A stretch of 35,465 nt of DNA from JOPF133 sp052144935. GTDB taxonomy: Bacteria > Acidobacteriota > Terriglobia > Bryobacterales > Bryobacteraceae. Position 1 is the stretch's first letter; each line of letters opens with the position of its first letter. Made by a program: the position numbers and the translations under genes. A model generated the notes under the pieces. It was not told where the DNA came from. It made no database searches and was given only the letters and a program-made list of their open reading frames with translations. Positions 9,441 through 16,064 of the stretch are shown here, piece after piece. The stretch covers positions 1-35,465 of the forward strand of contig JBKQPR010000321.1 in the NCBI GenBank assembly GCA_052144935.1, in the 5' to 3' direction.

Positions 9441-9446
9441 TATACT
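9441..9446 (+). promoter_or_regulatory. Candidate -10 box for the PEGA gene
   Basis: TATACT lies 16 nt before the ATG at 9463, with the purine-rich ribosome binding site GAGAGGA (9452-9458) in between. No consensus -35 is seen 17 nt upstream, where the direct repeats end nearby, so an activator may be needed. Confidence 0.45.
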
Positions 9447-9462
9447 TTACCGAGAGGACTGA

Positions 9463-9990
9463 ATGGTCATAAAATCCACCCGTCGCGTCGGCCTCTTTCT
9501 TGTTCTGTGTTCGGGCTGCACGTTGTTCGCACAGCAGAAAGACACAGCCTACCTGAGAACCAATGTCGATCCCGGACGCACGGGAGTCTTTCTCGACGGC
9601 AAGTACCTCGGACCGGCCGCTAACTTCCGCGTCGGCCGAAAATATGCGGTTCCTCCGGGACAGCATGAAGTGACATTGGTGGATCCCCGCTTCGAAGATT
9701 TCAAGGCCACTCTCACGTTCGAAGCTGGAAAGACGCAACACCTGGTACAGACTATGAAGCCGCTGCCGCCTCCCAAGCCGCCCTTTGGAATGATCCGCAC
9801 CGTGGGCTTCGAAAAGTTTACGGCGGTCTACATCAACGGCAAGTTCTACGGTCATGCCGGCGAATTCAACAACTCGCTCCAGGGCCTCATGCTGCCCGTA
9901 GGCGAGTACGAGGTGCGCGTGGATAAAGCCGGTGGCCCGGTCGTCCAAAAGGTAAGGCTGGAAGCCGACAAGACCGTGATCGTGAAATAG
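9463..9990 (+). CDS. Secreted PEGA-domain protein
   Basis: A 175-residue protein with an N-terminal signal peptide (MVIKSTRRVGLFLVLCSGCT, cleavage probably after LFAQ). It has two beta-rich repeats of the PEGA type. The first is TGVFLDGKYLGPAANF with VPPGQHEVTLVDP (about 45-85). The second is TAVYINGKFYGHAGEFNN with LPVGEYEVRVDKAGG and VRLEADKTVIVK to the end. A proline-rich linker (LPPPKPP) lies between them. PEGA domains are surface or periplasmic beta-sandwich modules, and the role here is unknown. A cysteine near the signal peptide end is not in a clear lipobox. The gene lies between two copies of a small conserved gene and has its own promoter-like region with three direct repeats. Confidence 0.8.
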   Translation: MVIKSTRRVGLFLVLCSGCTLFAQQKDTAYLRTNVDPGRTGVFLDGKYLGPAANFRVGRKYAVPPGQHEVTLVDPRFEDFKATLTFEAGKTQHLVQTMKPLPPPKPPFGMIRTVGFEKFTAVYINGKFYGHAGEFNNSLQGLMLPVGEYEVRVDKAGGPVVQKVRLEADKTVIVK

Positions 9991-10039
9991 GCTCGGACGA
10001 AGGCAGGACTACCCGCCCGCAAAACTGGCCGCTGACCGC

Positions 10040-10384
10040 GTGGTTACCATCAACCGAACGGCGATCGTAGTAAGGCCGGCCCGGCCATTCCTCGATTGGC
10101 TGCGTCGGGCCGATCCGACCAGCGGCGATCTGAGCCTGGAGGATCTCCAGCGAGATCCGGCGGTTTACCTGCTGCCGGAATGTGAGAATGAGGAAGAGGT
10201 CCGCGAGAATCTGGAAGAGGTGTGCGGCCGGATTTTCGAGGAGCAACTGGATAGCTGGTACCGTGTGCCCTCTCGGTGGCCGAAAGGGCGTGGCATGGAC
10301 GCCTTCGAAGACTGGTTCGAGTGGACTTCCCACTCCATGGTCATCGATCTCTCGGACGATTCGATTCTCCGGGAGGAGATGTGA
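10040..10384 (+). CDS. Small conserved acidic protein, copy 2, intact
   Basis: A 114-residue protein starting GTG at 10040 (VTINRTAIVVRPARPFLDWL). Recognisable blocks are DPTSGDLSLEDLQRDPAVYL, LPECENEEEVRENLEEV, FEEQLDSWYRVPSRWPKGRG and HSMVIDLSDDSILREEM. It is strongly acidic, has no signal peptide, membrane segment or cysteine, and is probably cytoplasmic. I believe similar short proteins occur in several phyla as uncharacterised conserved proteins, but I assign no function. A frameshifted near-copy lies 1 kb upstream. No strong Shine-Dalgarno sequence precedes the GTG. It ends 58 bp before the rplM promoter. Confidence 0.7.
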   Translation: MVTINRTAIVVRPARPFLDWLRRADPTSGDLSLEDLQRDPAVYLLPECENEEEVRENLEEVCGRIFEEQLDSWYRVPSRWPKGRGMDAFEDWFEWTSHSMVIDLSDDSILREEM

Positions 10385-10441
10385 TACCGCGCACGGCGTG
10401 ATTTTATGGGCGCGCCGCAACGCGGTAGCCTATCACCCGAT

Positions 10442-10471
10442 TTGACAATACCCCCTCGATCCCGGTACGCT
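10442..10471 (+). promoter_or_regulatory. Promoter of the rplM-rpsI cluster
   Basis: A perfect -35 TTGACA (10442-10447) is followed after 18 nt by TACGCT (10466-10471), giving a start about 30 bp before the rplM ATG. This is the only strong -35 consensus I noticed in the window, fitting a highly expressed ribosomal protein operon. Confidence 0.6.
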
Positions 10472-10508
10472 AAGTATTTTGTACAGGAAGAGTTGGAGAC
10501 GTGTGTCA

Positions 10509-10940
10509 ATGAGTACCGAGTTCCCTTCCAAGAACGGCATCGAACGCCAGTGGCATGTGATCGACGCGCAGGATGTGGTGCTGGGCAAGCTTGCCAGCAA
10601 GGCCGCTATGTTGTTGATGGGCAAAAATAAGCCCATTTTCACGCCGTTTTTGGACACCGGCGATCATGTGATCGTCATCAATGCCGGTAAAGTCCGGCTC
10701 ACCGGCCGGAAAGAGCAGGATAAAGTTTATCGCCATTTCACCGGGTATCCGGGCGGACTGGTGGAGACCAACATTCGGCGGGTACGCGAGAAGCGTCCTA
10801 CCCGCATGGTGGAAGAAGCCATTCAAGGCATGCTTCCCAAAACCAAGCTCGGCAAGCAGATGTTCCGGAAACTGAAGGTTTACGCAGGCGACCGGCATCC
10901 GCACGCGGCCCAGCAACCGGCCGTTTTGGCCATGAAATAG
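10509..10940 (+). CDS. rplM: 50S ribosomal protein L13
   Basis: A 143-residue L13, a primary assembly protein of the large ribosomal subunit. Characteristic blocks are WHVIDAQDVVLGKLASKAA, GDHVIVINAGKVRLTGRK, KVYRHFTGYPGG, RMVEEAIQGMLPK and LKVYAGDRHPHAAQQP. The start at 10509 gives the usual length with a short N-terminal arm (MSTEFPSKNGIERQ); an in-frame ATG 30 bp upstream is less likely because a GGAG lies between the two. rpsI follows 15 bp downstream, the conserved bacterial pairing. Confidence 0.97.
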   Translation: MSTEFPSKNGIERQWHVIDAQDVVLGKLASKAAMLLMGKNKPIFTPFLDTGDHVIVINAGKVRLTGRKEQDKVYRHFTGYPGGLVETNIRRVREKRPTRMVEEAIQGMLPKTKLGKQMFRKLKVYAGDRHPHAAQQPAVLAMK

Positions 10941-10955
10941 CGGAGTAAAAGTTTA

Positions 10956-11354
10956 GTGGCAGCGACGATTGTTCAATATTTGGGTACGGGCCGCCGGAAA
11001 CGTTCGGTAGCTCGGGTTTTCCTACGGCCCGGCAAGGGCGAAATCAAGGTGAACCACCGTTCCTTCGAGAATTACTTCCCCACCGAGAGCGCGCGGGCTA
11101 TGGTAAGACAGCCGCTGGCCGCTACCGAGACCGTGGATAAGTTTGACATTCTGATTCTCGCCGACGGCGGCGGATGGGCCGGACAGGCAGGCGCCGCCCG
11201 TCTGGGCGTTTCCCGGGCTTTGGTGGAGTTCAATACGGAACTGCGGCCACGGCTCAAGAAGCTGGGGTATCTGACCCGCGACCCGCGAGCGCACGAGCGG
11301 AAGAAGTACGGCCAGAAGGGCGCACGCAAACGGTTCCAGTTCTCCAAACGTTAA
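10956..11354 (+). CDS. rpsI: 30S ribosomal protein S9
   Basis: A 132-residue S9, which sits in the head of the small subunit with its basic C-terminal tail reaching the P-site tRNA. It shows YLGTGRRKRSVARVFLRPG, NYFPTESARAMVRQPL, GGGWAGQAGAARLGVSRAL and the terminal KKYGQKGARKRFQFSKR, with the invariant K-R end. The start codon is GTG at 10956, preceded by GGAG 11 nt upstream. It is co-transcribed with rplM. The 150-bp gap to rpsB is rich in hairpins. Confidence 0.97.
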   Translation: MAATIVQYLGTGRRKRSVARVFLRPGKGEIKVNHRSFENYFPTESARAMVRQPLAATETVDKFDILILADGGGWAGQAGAARLGVSRALVEFNTELRPRLKKLGYLTRDPRAHERKKYGQKGARKRFQFSKR

Positions 11355-11399
11355 ATTCGGGGGGCCGGGTGTCCGGCTCTCTCAGAGCAGCACGCCTTC

Positions 11400-11486
11400 T
11401 GTTCCGCCGGCTGGCGCAAATACCGCTTTGGGCCGCCCGGCGGCGGAACATTTATGGAAGGCTGGATCGGGGAAGTCCGCTTCCCC
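11400..11486 (+). promoter_or_regulatory. Structured leader upstream of rpsB
   Basis: Two clear hairpins lie in the rpsI-rpsB gap. TGTTCCGCCG (11400-11409) pairs perfectly over 10 bp with CGGCGGAACA (11441-11450) around a 31-nt loop region. GGGGAAG (11469-11475) pairs with CTTCCCC (11480-11486) around the tetraloop TCCG, ending 8 nt before the AGGAGG ribosome binding site. A smaller GCCGG-GTGT-CCGGC stem lies just upstream. The layout suggests an autoregulatory ribosomal-protein leader or an attenuator; S2 autoregulation through its mRNA leader is known in other bacteria. Confidence 0.5.
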
Positions 11487-11504
11487 CAATGACTAGGAGG
11501 TAGT

Positions 11505-12413
11505 TTGCCCGCAATATCCATGAAGGAATTGCTCGAAGCCGGCGTTCACTTCGGGCACCAGACCAAGCGCTGGAATCCGAAGATGAAGGAATACATCTTC
11601 GGCGAACGTAACGGAATTTACATTATCGATCTGCAGAAAACTCTGAAAATGTTCAAGGACGCCGCCCGATTCGTTGGCGAAATGGCGGCGCAGGGCAAGA
11701 ACGTGCTCTTTGTGGGCACCAAGCGCCAGGCCCAGGAAGCCATCGCCGAAGAGGCCAAGCGCAGCCAGATGTTCTACGTCAACCAGCGCTGGCTGGGCGG
11801 CCTGCTTACCAACATGCTGACGGTGCAGAAGTCCATCAAACGGCTGAAGGACCTGGAGGCCATGGCGTCGGTGGAAGGCGGCTACGCCGGGCGTCCCAAA
11901 AAGGAGGTCATCCGGCTGGAGCGCGAGCGCAAGCACCTGGATCAGAACCTGGCCGGCATCAAGGACATGCCTGGCCTGCCGGACGTGCTGTTCGTGATCG
12001 ATTCGAACAAGGAAGCCATCGCGGTGAAGGAAGCGCGGCGTTTGGGCATCCCGGTGGTGGCCATCGTGGACACCAATTGCGATCCGGACGAGGTGGATTA
12101 CGTGATCCCGGGCAACGACGACGCCCTGCGCGCCATTCGCCTGTTCGCCAGCAAGATTGCCGACGCGGTGATCGAGGGCCGCGCGCTGGCCTCCGAGCAG
12201 GATTTCACGGCCGACAAGATCGTGCAGGATGAAACTCCGGCCGAGGAAGGCATGGCGGCTTATACGGAGTACGTAGACCCCAAGTATGCCGAGAAGATCA
12301 TGGCCGAGAGCCTGAGCATGGAGGACGAGCCGGCCCAGTCGCCGCGCAAAGGACCAGCCTCTGAAACGGCCGAGCCGGCGCCCGAGCCGGTGGTCACGGA
12401 AAGCGCGCATTAG
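11505..12413 (+). CDS. rpsB: 30S ribosomal protein S2
   Basis: A 302-residue S2. It shows MKELLEAGVHFGHQTKRWNP, YIFGERNGIYIIDLQKT, VLFVGTKRQAQEAIAEEA, FYVNQRWLGGLLTNM and the C-terminal core LGIPVVAIVDTNCDPDEVDY with GNDDALRAIRLF. The start is TTG at 11505, set by a perfect AGGAGG at 11495-11500. Residues from about 230 on form an acidic, proline-rich extension (TAEPAPEPVVTESAH) beyond the usual S2 core of about 230-250 residues; extensions of this sort are common in Acidobacteria and some other phyla. tsf follows, separated by a large palindromic repeat. Confidence 0.96.
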   Translation: MPAISMKELLEAGVHFGHQTKRWNPKMKEYIFGERNGIYIIDLQKTLKMFKDAARFVGEMAAQGKNVLFVGTKRQAQEAIAEEAKRSQMFYVNQRWLGGLLTNMLTVQKSIKRLKDLEAMASVEGGYAGRPKKEVIRLERERKHLDQNLAGIKDMPGLPDVLFVIDSNKEAIAVKEARRLGIPVVAIVDTNCDPDEVDYVIPGNDDALRAIRLFASKIADAVIEGRALASEQDFTADKIVQDETPAEEGMAAYTEYVDPKYAEKIMAESLSMEDEPAQSPRKGPASETAEPAPEPVVTESAH

Positions 12414-12418
12414 AAGGC

Positions 12419-12528
12419 AACCGCTCCCTAACAGGGTGCCCTCTGGGCCCGGCTCCGAAAGCGCGTGTCGCGCGCACCGCAATGCCCATCGGAGCCGGGC
12501 CCAGTGGGCACCCCGCCAGGGAGCGGTC
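12419..12528. repeat. Large palindromic repeat between rpsB and tsf
   Basis: Left arm CCGCTCCCT (12421-12429), GGTGCCC (12435-12441) and TGGGCCCGGCTCCGA (12444-12458) pair in order with TCGGAGCCGGGCCCA (12489-12503), GGGCACC (12506-12512) and AGGGAGCGG (12518-12526). The stem has 31 bp with small bulges and a loop of about 30 nt. Related pieces occur at 4716-4776 and 25577-25638, so it is a dispersed repeat of this genome. It would be transcribed within the operon. Confidence 0.8.
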
Positions 12529-12554
12529 TTACAGTTTCACGGAAAAGAATACTT

Positions 12555-13190
12555 ATGGCGGAAATCACCGCAGCACTAGTGAAAGATTTGCGTGACCGTA
12601 CCGGCGCGGGAATGATGGAGTGCAAGAAGGCCCTGGTGGCCACCAATGGCGACATCGGGGAAGCCGAAGTGTGGCTGCGCAAGCACGGTATCGCCGCGGC
12701 CTCCAAGAAGGCGTCTCGCGTCACCAAGCAGGGATTGATCGGCAGCTACATCCACGCCGGAGGCCAGCTCGGCGTCCTCGTGGAGGTCAACTGCGAGTCG
12801 GATTTCGTGGCCCGCACCGACGATTTCAAGGCACTTGTGCACGACCTCGCGATGCACATCGCGGCGGCCGACCCGAAGTATCTGCGGCGGGAAGAAGTTC
12901 CGCCCGAGGTGGTGGAAAAGGAGAAGGACATCGCCCGCGACCACGCCCGTAACGAGGGCAAGCCCGACAAGATCCTGGATCGCATCGTGGAGGGCCGCCT
13001 CGCCAAGTTCTACGAGGAAGTCTGCCTGCTCGAACAGCCGTTCGTCAAGGAAGCCACCCTGACCATCGAACAACTGGTGAAAACCAAAATCGCCAAGCTG
13101 GGCGAGAACATCGCCGTTTCGCGCTTCATCCGCTTCAAAGTGGGCGACGTGGCGGCGGTCGAGGCCGGGGCCGAAGCGGCCGGCCAGTAA
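12555..13190 (+). CDS. tsf: Translation elongation factor Ts
   Basis: A 211-residue EF-Ts, the nucleotide exchange factor that recycles EF-Tu-GDP. The N-terminal UBA-like domain has LVKDLRDRTGAGMMECKKAL (about 9-28). The EF-Tu contact TDFVAR-type motif appears as VNCESDFVARTDDF (about 77-90). The C-terminal part has EQPFVKE and FIRFKVGD. It is shorter than the E. coli protein and matches the compact one-repeat forms of many other phyla. The start at 12555 is chosen because upstream in-frame codons are repeat sequence. Its TAA is followed directly by the pyrH ATG. Confidence 0.96.
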   Translation: MAEITAALVKDLRDRTGAGMMECKKALVATNGDIGEAEVWLRKHGIAAASKKASRVTKQGLIGSYIHAGGQLGVLVEVNCESDFVARTDDFKALVHDLAMHIAAADPKYLRREEVPPEVVEKEKDIARDHARNEGKPDKILDRIVEGRLAKFYEEVCLLEQPFVKEATLTIEQLVKTKIAKLGENIAVSRFIRFKVGDVAAVEAGAEAAGQ

Positions 13191-13898
13191 ATGCCCGGTT
13201 TCAAACGCATCCTGTTGAAGCTGTCGGGCGAGGTTCTGGCCGGCGGTGCCCCTTTTGGCATCAGCGCCGAGCGGGTGAAAACGCTGGCCCGCGAAGTGGC
13301 CGATGTGGCCGCGGCGGGAGTGCAGATCGGGATCGTGGTGGGCGGCGGCAACATCTTCCGGGGCGTGGCCGCCGCGGCCCAGAATATGGACCGCGTGACG
13401 GCCGACCACATGGGCATGCTGGCCACCGTCATCAATTCCCTGGCGCTTTCCGATGCCCTGGAGCAGATCGGCAACCCCACCCGCGTGATGAGCGCCATCG
13501 AGATGCACGAGGTGGCCGAGCCATACATTCGCCGCCGCGCCATCCGCCACCTGGAAAAGGGCCGCATTGCGATCTTCGCCGCCGGCACTTCCAATCCCTA
13601 CTTTTCCACCGATACCGCCGCCACGCTGCGCGCCCTGGAGATCAACGCCGACGTGATCGCCAAGGCCACCCGCGTGGACGGCGTGTACGACAAGGATCCC
13701 CTGAAGTTCCCGGACGCCGTGAAGTATCCGGAAATCACCTACCTGGAGGTGCTGGCCAAGGGCTTGGGAGTGATGGACGCCACCGCTATTGCGATGTGCC
13801 GGGACAACAAGCTGCCCATCATTGTTTTCAATTTGACTACAACTGGAAATATAATGCGTATGTCGATGGGAGAACCCATCGGCACCGTAATTCATTAA
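13191..13898 (+). CDS. pyrH: UMP kinase
   Basis: A 235-residue bacterial UMP kinase of the amino acid kinase fold, which phosphorylates UMP to UDP for pyrimidine nucleotide synthesis and is usually hexameric and regulated by GTP and UTP. Motifs are ILLKLSGEVLAG (N-terminus), IGIVVGGGNIFRG, TADHMGMLATVINSLAL, GTSNPYFSTDTAA and KATRVDGVYDKDP. It starts with the base immediately after the tsf stop, so the two are translationally coupled. The last 17 codons and the stop are part of the direct repeat that recurs at 17065. Confidence 0.97.
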   Translation: MPGFKRILLKLSGEVLAGGAPFGISAERVKTLAREVADVAAAGVQIGIVVGGGNIFRGVAAAAQNMDRVTADHMGMLATVINSLALSDALEQIGNPTRVMSAIEMHEVAEPYIRRRAIRHLEKGRIAIFAAGTSNPYFSTDTAATLRALEINADVIAKATRVDGVYDKDPLKFPDAVKYPEITYLEVLAKGLGVMDATAIAMCRDNKLPIIVFNLTTTGNIMRMSMGEPIGTVIH

Positions 13899-14036
13899 AG
13901 CTGGCCCTAGCCAGCGAAAGCGCCATTATGAAAACAGAACCGCACGCAGCACCCGCCGGCCCCGTGTTTCAGTCCGCCAAAGAGGTGGAGGCGAACCTGA
14001 AAACACGCATGGAGAAGGCGGTTTCGGATTTGCAGC
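13849..14036 (+). repeat. Left direct repeat of the pyrH-frr junction
   Basis: This 188-bp segment holds the last codons of pyrH, the intergenic gap and the first 36 codons of frr. It matches 17065-17253 with about 13 differences including one 1-bp indel, counted by eye. Identity stops sharply on both sides: before ATATAATGCG, and after TTTGCAGC. Confidence 0.92.
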
Positions 14037-14068
14037 CGGTGGCCCGGAAAGGCAAGCGGATTCTTTAG
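13928..14068 (+). pseudogene. frr: Truncated 5' copy of frr
   Basis: A 46-codon frame starting MKTEPHAAPAGPVFQSAKEV and identical in arrangement to the start of the intact frr at 17145. It follows the true sequence to AVSDLQ (residue 36), then leaves the family (PVARKGKRIL) and stops. Ribosome recycling factor needs about 185 residues, so this fragment cannot work. It lies directly behind pyrH, where frr normally sits, and marks the left edge of the insertion. Confidence 0.85.
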
Positions 14069-14141
14069 CGAGGAAAACTGGTCAGCCAGGCGCGCCAGCG
14101 CACTCCCGCATGCGGCCAATAACCGAACATAATGCAGAGCA

Positions 14142-14218
14142 TTTTTAGCCCAGCGGCGCGGCGAACGAAGCTTCGACGAACGCGGCAAGCGCCGAACGCC
14201 GCGGCGGTGGGCTAAAAA
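14142..14218. repeat. Hairpin with TTTTTAGCCCA / TGGGCTAAAAA arms
   Basis: TTTTTAGCCCA (14142-14152) and TGGGCTAAAAA (14208-14218) are perfect 11-bp inverted repeats, continued inward by imperfect GC-rich pairing (GCGGCGCGG against CCGCGGCGG). An AAGCTTCG stretch sits in the loop. It could act as a bidirectional terminator or be a repeat element at the edge of the insert. Confidence 0.7.
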
Positions 14219-14223
14219 TGGAT

Positions 14224-14385
14224 TGGACTAAACCCCGTTTGGATTTGGCGGGACAATTGCTTTATGTGTATTGAACGGAGTTACCAGTTCCTGTTTTTGG
14301 CCAGACGTTCCACGAAGACGTCATCGCAATTGTCCTGACAAATCCTACCGCGGCCGCAGTCTACCCGCGAAGCGGGTTCAGTCCA
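14224..14385. repeat. 162-bp imperfect inverted repeat, MITE-like
   Basis: The outer arms TGGACTAAACCC (14224-14235) and GGGTTCAGTCCA (14374-14385) pair with one mismatch. The inner arms GGATTTGGCGGGACAATTGC (14241-14260) and GCAATTGTCCTGACAAATCC (14326-14345) pair with about three mismatches. The loop is 65 nt, and a small ACCCGC-GAA-GCGGGT hairpin lies in the right arm. The arrangement resembles a miniature inverted-repeat element or a folded RNA. Confidence 0.65.
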
Positions 14386-14959
14386 AAGGAGGTTATGTTG
14401 TACTATCCGACTGCCGAGTGGACTGGTCGGTCAGATCAATACTACCAGCGAACCCTGGCTCGACCTGCATACCATGATCGACGACTCCGAGGGCAACAAC
14501 GAAAGCCCAAGGAATCATGAATCGCCCCATGGTTACGGTTGATCCGTCCTCAGTCAGTCAGGCAGTTTCGATGTTCTTCAACCAGAGGCCGTGATGATCC
14601 GACGTGCCCTCTAGCTAGATCGCCTATAACGAGATGTGTGTCGTCAAGCGAACCGCTGTCACGTCCATAGTTGATTAGATGCCGCACCTTCGTATTGATC
14701 CAGTCCTTACGAACGACTACAACCGCAGATTGGTTCTGTGACATTGTTCTTCGCCTCAAGCACCATTATTGCACCGTAGCCTTGCCGGTTCGCTTCGCCA
14801 TGCCCCCACTTGCCCAACTCTACGCCGGCCCCGAGTGCTTCCGCCACGTACTGAAGCCGCCCGCCTGGAAGGACACGCCAAAGCATAGGGCGCCGCCAGG
14901 TTGTCATCCAACGGCACGGTTACATGACAAGCGGGTCTCTTTTGCTCCTGCGACGGCCC
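14386..14959. other. Stretch without a convincing gene
   Basis: AAGGAGG at 14387-14393 is followed after only 1 nt by an ATG at 14395 that opens a 41-codon frame (MLYYPTAEWTGRSDQYYQRT...) to 14520. The spacing is too short for a normal ribosome binding site, and the frame has no recognisable family. On the minus strand, two overlapping frames at 14550-14907 look partly protein-like (VLEAKNNVTEPICGCSR and KDWINTKVRHLINYG) and could be one decayed gene with a frameshift near 14710. Confidence 0.3.
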
Positions 14960-15292
14960 TCATCTGAGGGCGGCGGAGATAACCCACAGCAGGCCGATGA
15001 TGCACGGCAGCAAGACCAAAATTATCCACAAGTGGGTCACGATCCGGCCGGCGATGTGTCTGGCATCAGCCGAGATTTCCGTGCGGGGATCGAATGGCTT
15101 GTTACGGTCACTTTCACCCCGAAGCGTTCGCCGTTCGGCCAGCTTGTTGGCAGCAACTTCCCTTTCGTAACAGTTCGGGTCTGCCGCCCATTGCTCAAGT
15201 TCTTGGTCAGTCGCAGTACTTATTCTGCCGGGCAGCGCTTGTAGCCATCCAGGCTTAATGTGGTAGCGTCCCGCTTCGCTTGCCTGTTTCAT
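14960..15292 (-). CDS. Small membrane protein of the insert cassette
   Basis: A 110-residue protein of unknown family. The first 75 residues are polar and charged (ATDQELEQWAADPNCYEREV, AANKLAERRTL). A single strongly hydrophobic segment near the C-terminus (ITHLWIILVLLPCIIGLLWV-like, about 84-106) makes it a likely tail-anchored membrane protein. It lies 12 bp after the stop of the preceding cassette gene and shares its direction, so it is probably co-transcribed. I recognise no homologue. It could be a phage- or element-borne accessory protein. Confidence 0.5.
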   Translation of the reverse strand: MKQASEAGRYHIKPGWLQALPGRISTATDQELEQWAADPNCYEREVAANKLAERRTLRGESDRNKPFDPRTEISADARHIAGRIVTHLWIILVLLPCIIGLLWVISAALR

Positions 15293-15304
15293 GTAGTTCG
15301 CCTT

Positions 15305-15586
15305 TTAAGAAGCCGCAGGGGTCACCTTTTCGCGTTTACCGAGGATGAACAGTCCAGCCACCAGAAACGCCGCACCTGCCACCGCCCGAACCGCCATGGA
15401 GTTCTGCCGCGATTCCGCTTCGGCATTGTCGCGGTCGACGGCGGCATCATCGTGGCGTTCTATAGCGGCGTAATAGGCGCGTATTCTCTCGGGTTTATTC
15501 TTCACGTCGTCTATGAAGTCCACGAACGCGCCGCCCAGAAGGATAATGGCGACCAGCAGAGCAATACATCCAGCGGCAATCTTCAT
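15305..15586 (-). CDS. Small two-helix membrane protein of the insert cassette
   Basis: A 93-residue protein. The first hydrophobic helix covers about 3-24 (IAAGCIALLVAIILLGGAFV). A charged middle section follows (DDVKNKPERIRAYYAAIERH, DDAAVDRDNAEAESRQN), then a second helix at about 68-83 (AVAGAAFLVAGLFILG) and a basic tail. Its ATG follows the TAA of the upstream cassette gene without a gap, so the two are coupled. I recognise no family. A two-helix protein with a coiled middle is compatible with a holin- or spanin-like or cell-envelope function, but that is a guess. Confidence 0.5.
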   Translation of the reverse strand: MKIAAGCIALLVAIILLGGAFVDFIDDVKNKPERIRAYYAAIERHDDAAVDRDNAEAESRQNSMAVRAVAGAAFLVAGLFILGKREKVTPAAS

Positions 15587-15967
15587 TTATCTCACCATAA
15601 CAGCGTTCCCGGTCGAAAGCACCTCGCATGGCGCCGCCTCTGCGGATTCCCCGAGTTCGGCGAGAGACGCGCGGCATTCTTTGAGCAGCGCCCAGACATA
15701 CCGCCTCTCCGCCTTTGCCGCGGCGGAATGCCGGCCGTGTTTCGTGACTGCCAACCGGAGTCGCTCTATGCCCGCCGCGGTCTTCGGCCCCGTGCTGAGT
15801 CCGCCATGGAGCCGGCAACGCCCATTCGCCATCGCGTGGCACTGGCAAAGTGTCCCGCGACGCGTCTTCGCCCAACAGCGTGGCGCCTTCGAGAAATCCC
15901 CTGCTGGGTTCCCGTTCTTCAGCCAACCGCGCCCCGTTTCATGTGGTGTTCGTTCGGGTTCGTTCAC
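15587..15967 (-). CDS. HGGxSTG-motif protein
   Basis: A 126-residue protein starting GTG at 15967 with AAGGGG just upstream. The centre holds CWAKTRRGTLCQCHAMANGR followed by CRLHGGLSTGPKTAAGIERL and TKHGRHSAAAKAERR. The cysteine pairs, the HGG-STGP(K/R)T block and the KHG-S tail are the hallmark of small HGGxSTG-domain proteins, which are typically found in prophages and integrated elements. Their function is unknown; the Cys/His pattern suggests metal binding and the basic tail nucleic-acid contact. Its presence is the best single sign that the interval is mobile DNA. It is the first of three tightly packed minus-strand genes. Confidence 0.7.
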   Translation of the reverse strand: MNEPERTPHETGRGWLKNGNPAGDFSKAPRCWAKTRRGTLCQCHAMANGRCRLHGGLSTGPKTAAGIERLRLAVTKHGRHSAAAKAERRYVWALLKECRASLAELGESAEAAPCEVLSTGNAVMVR

Positions 15968-16064
15968 TTGCCCCTTTCCCCTTGGTCGGCCTTCGCCGTG
16001 CTCACCGCGCCCACAAAGGCGTCAGGGCCGGGCCGAAACCGAGCCAGGCCCCTGATACGACGCG

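Noticed and set aside
11493..12482. Minus-strand frame of 329 codons opposite rpsB
   Set aside because: Antisense shadow of rpsB with no family resemblance and no ribosome binding site.
12576..13895. Long minus-strand frame of 439 codons opposite tsf and pyrH
   Set aside because: It is the antisense shadow of two certain housekeeping genes; its His/Gly/Val-rich composition is typical of reversed GC-rich coding sequence.
14395..14520. 41-codon frame after AAGGAGG in the insert
   Set aside because: The ribosome site is only 1 nt from the ATG and the peptide has no recognisable character; kept only as a note in the region entry.
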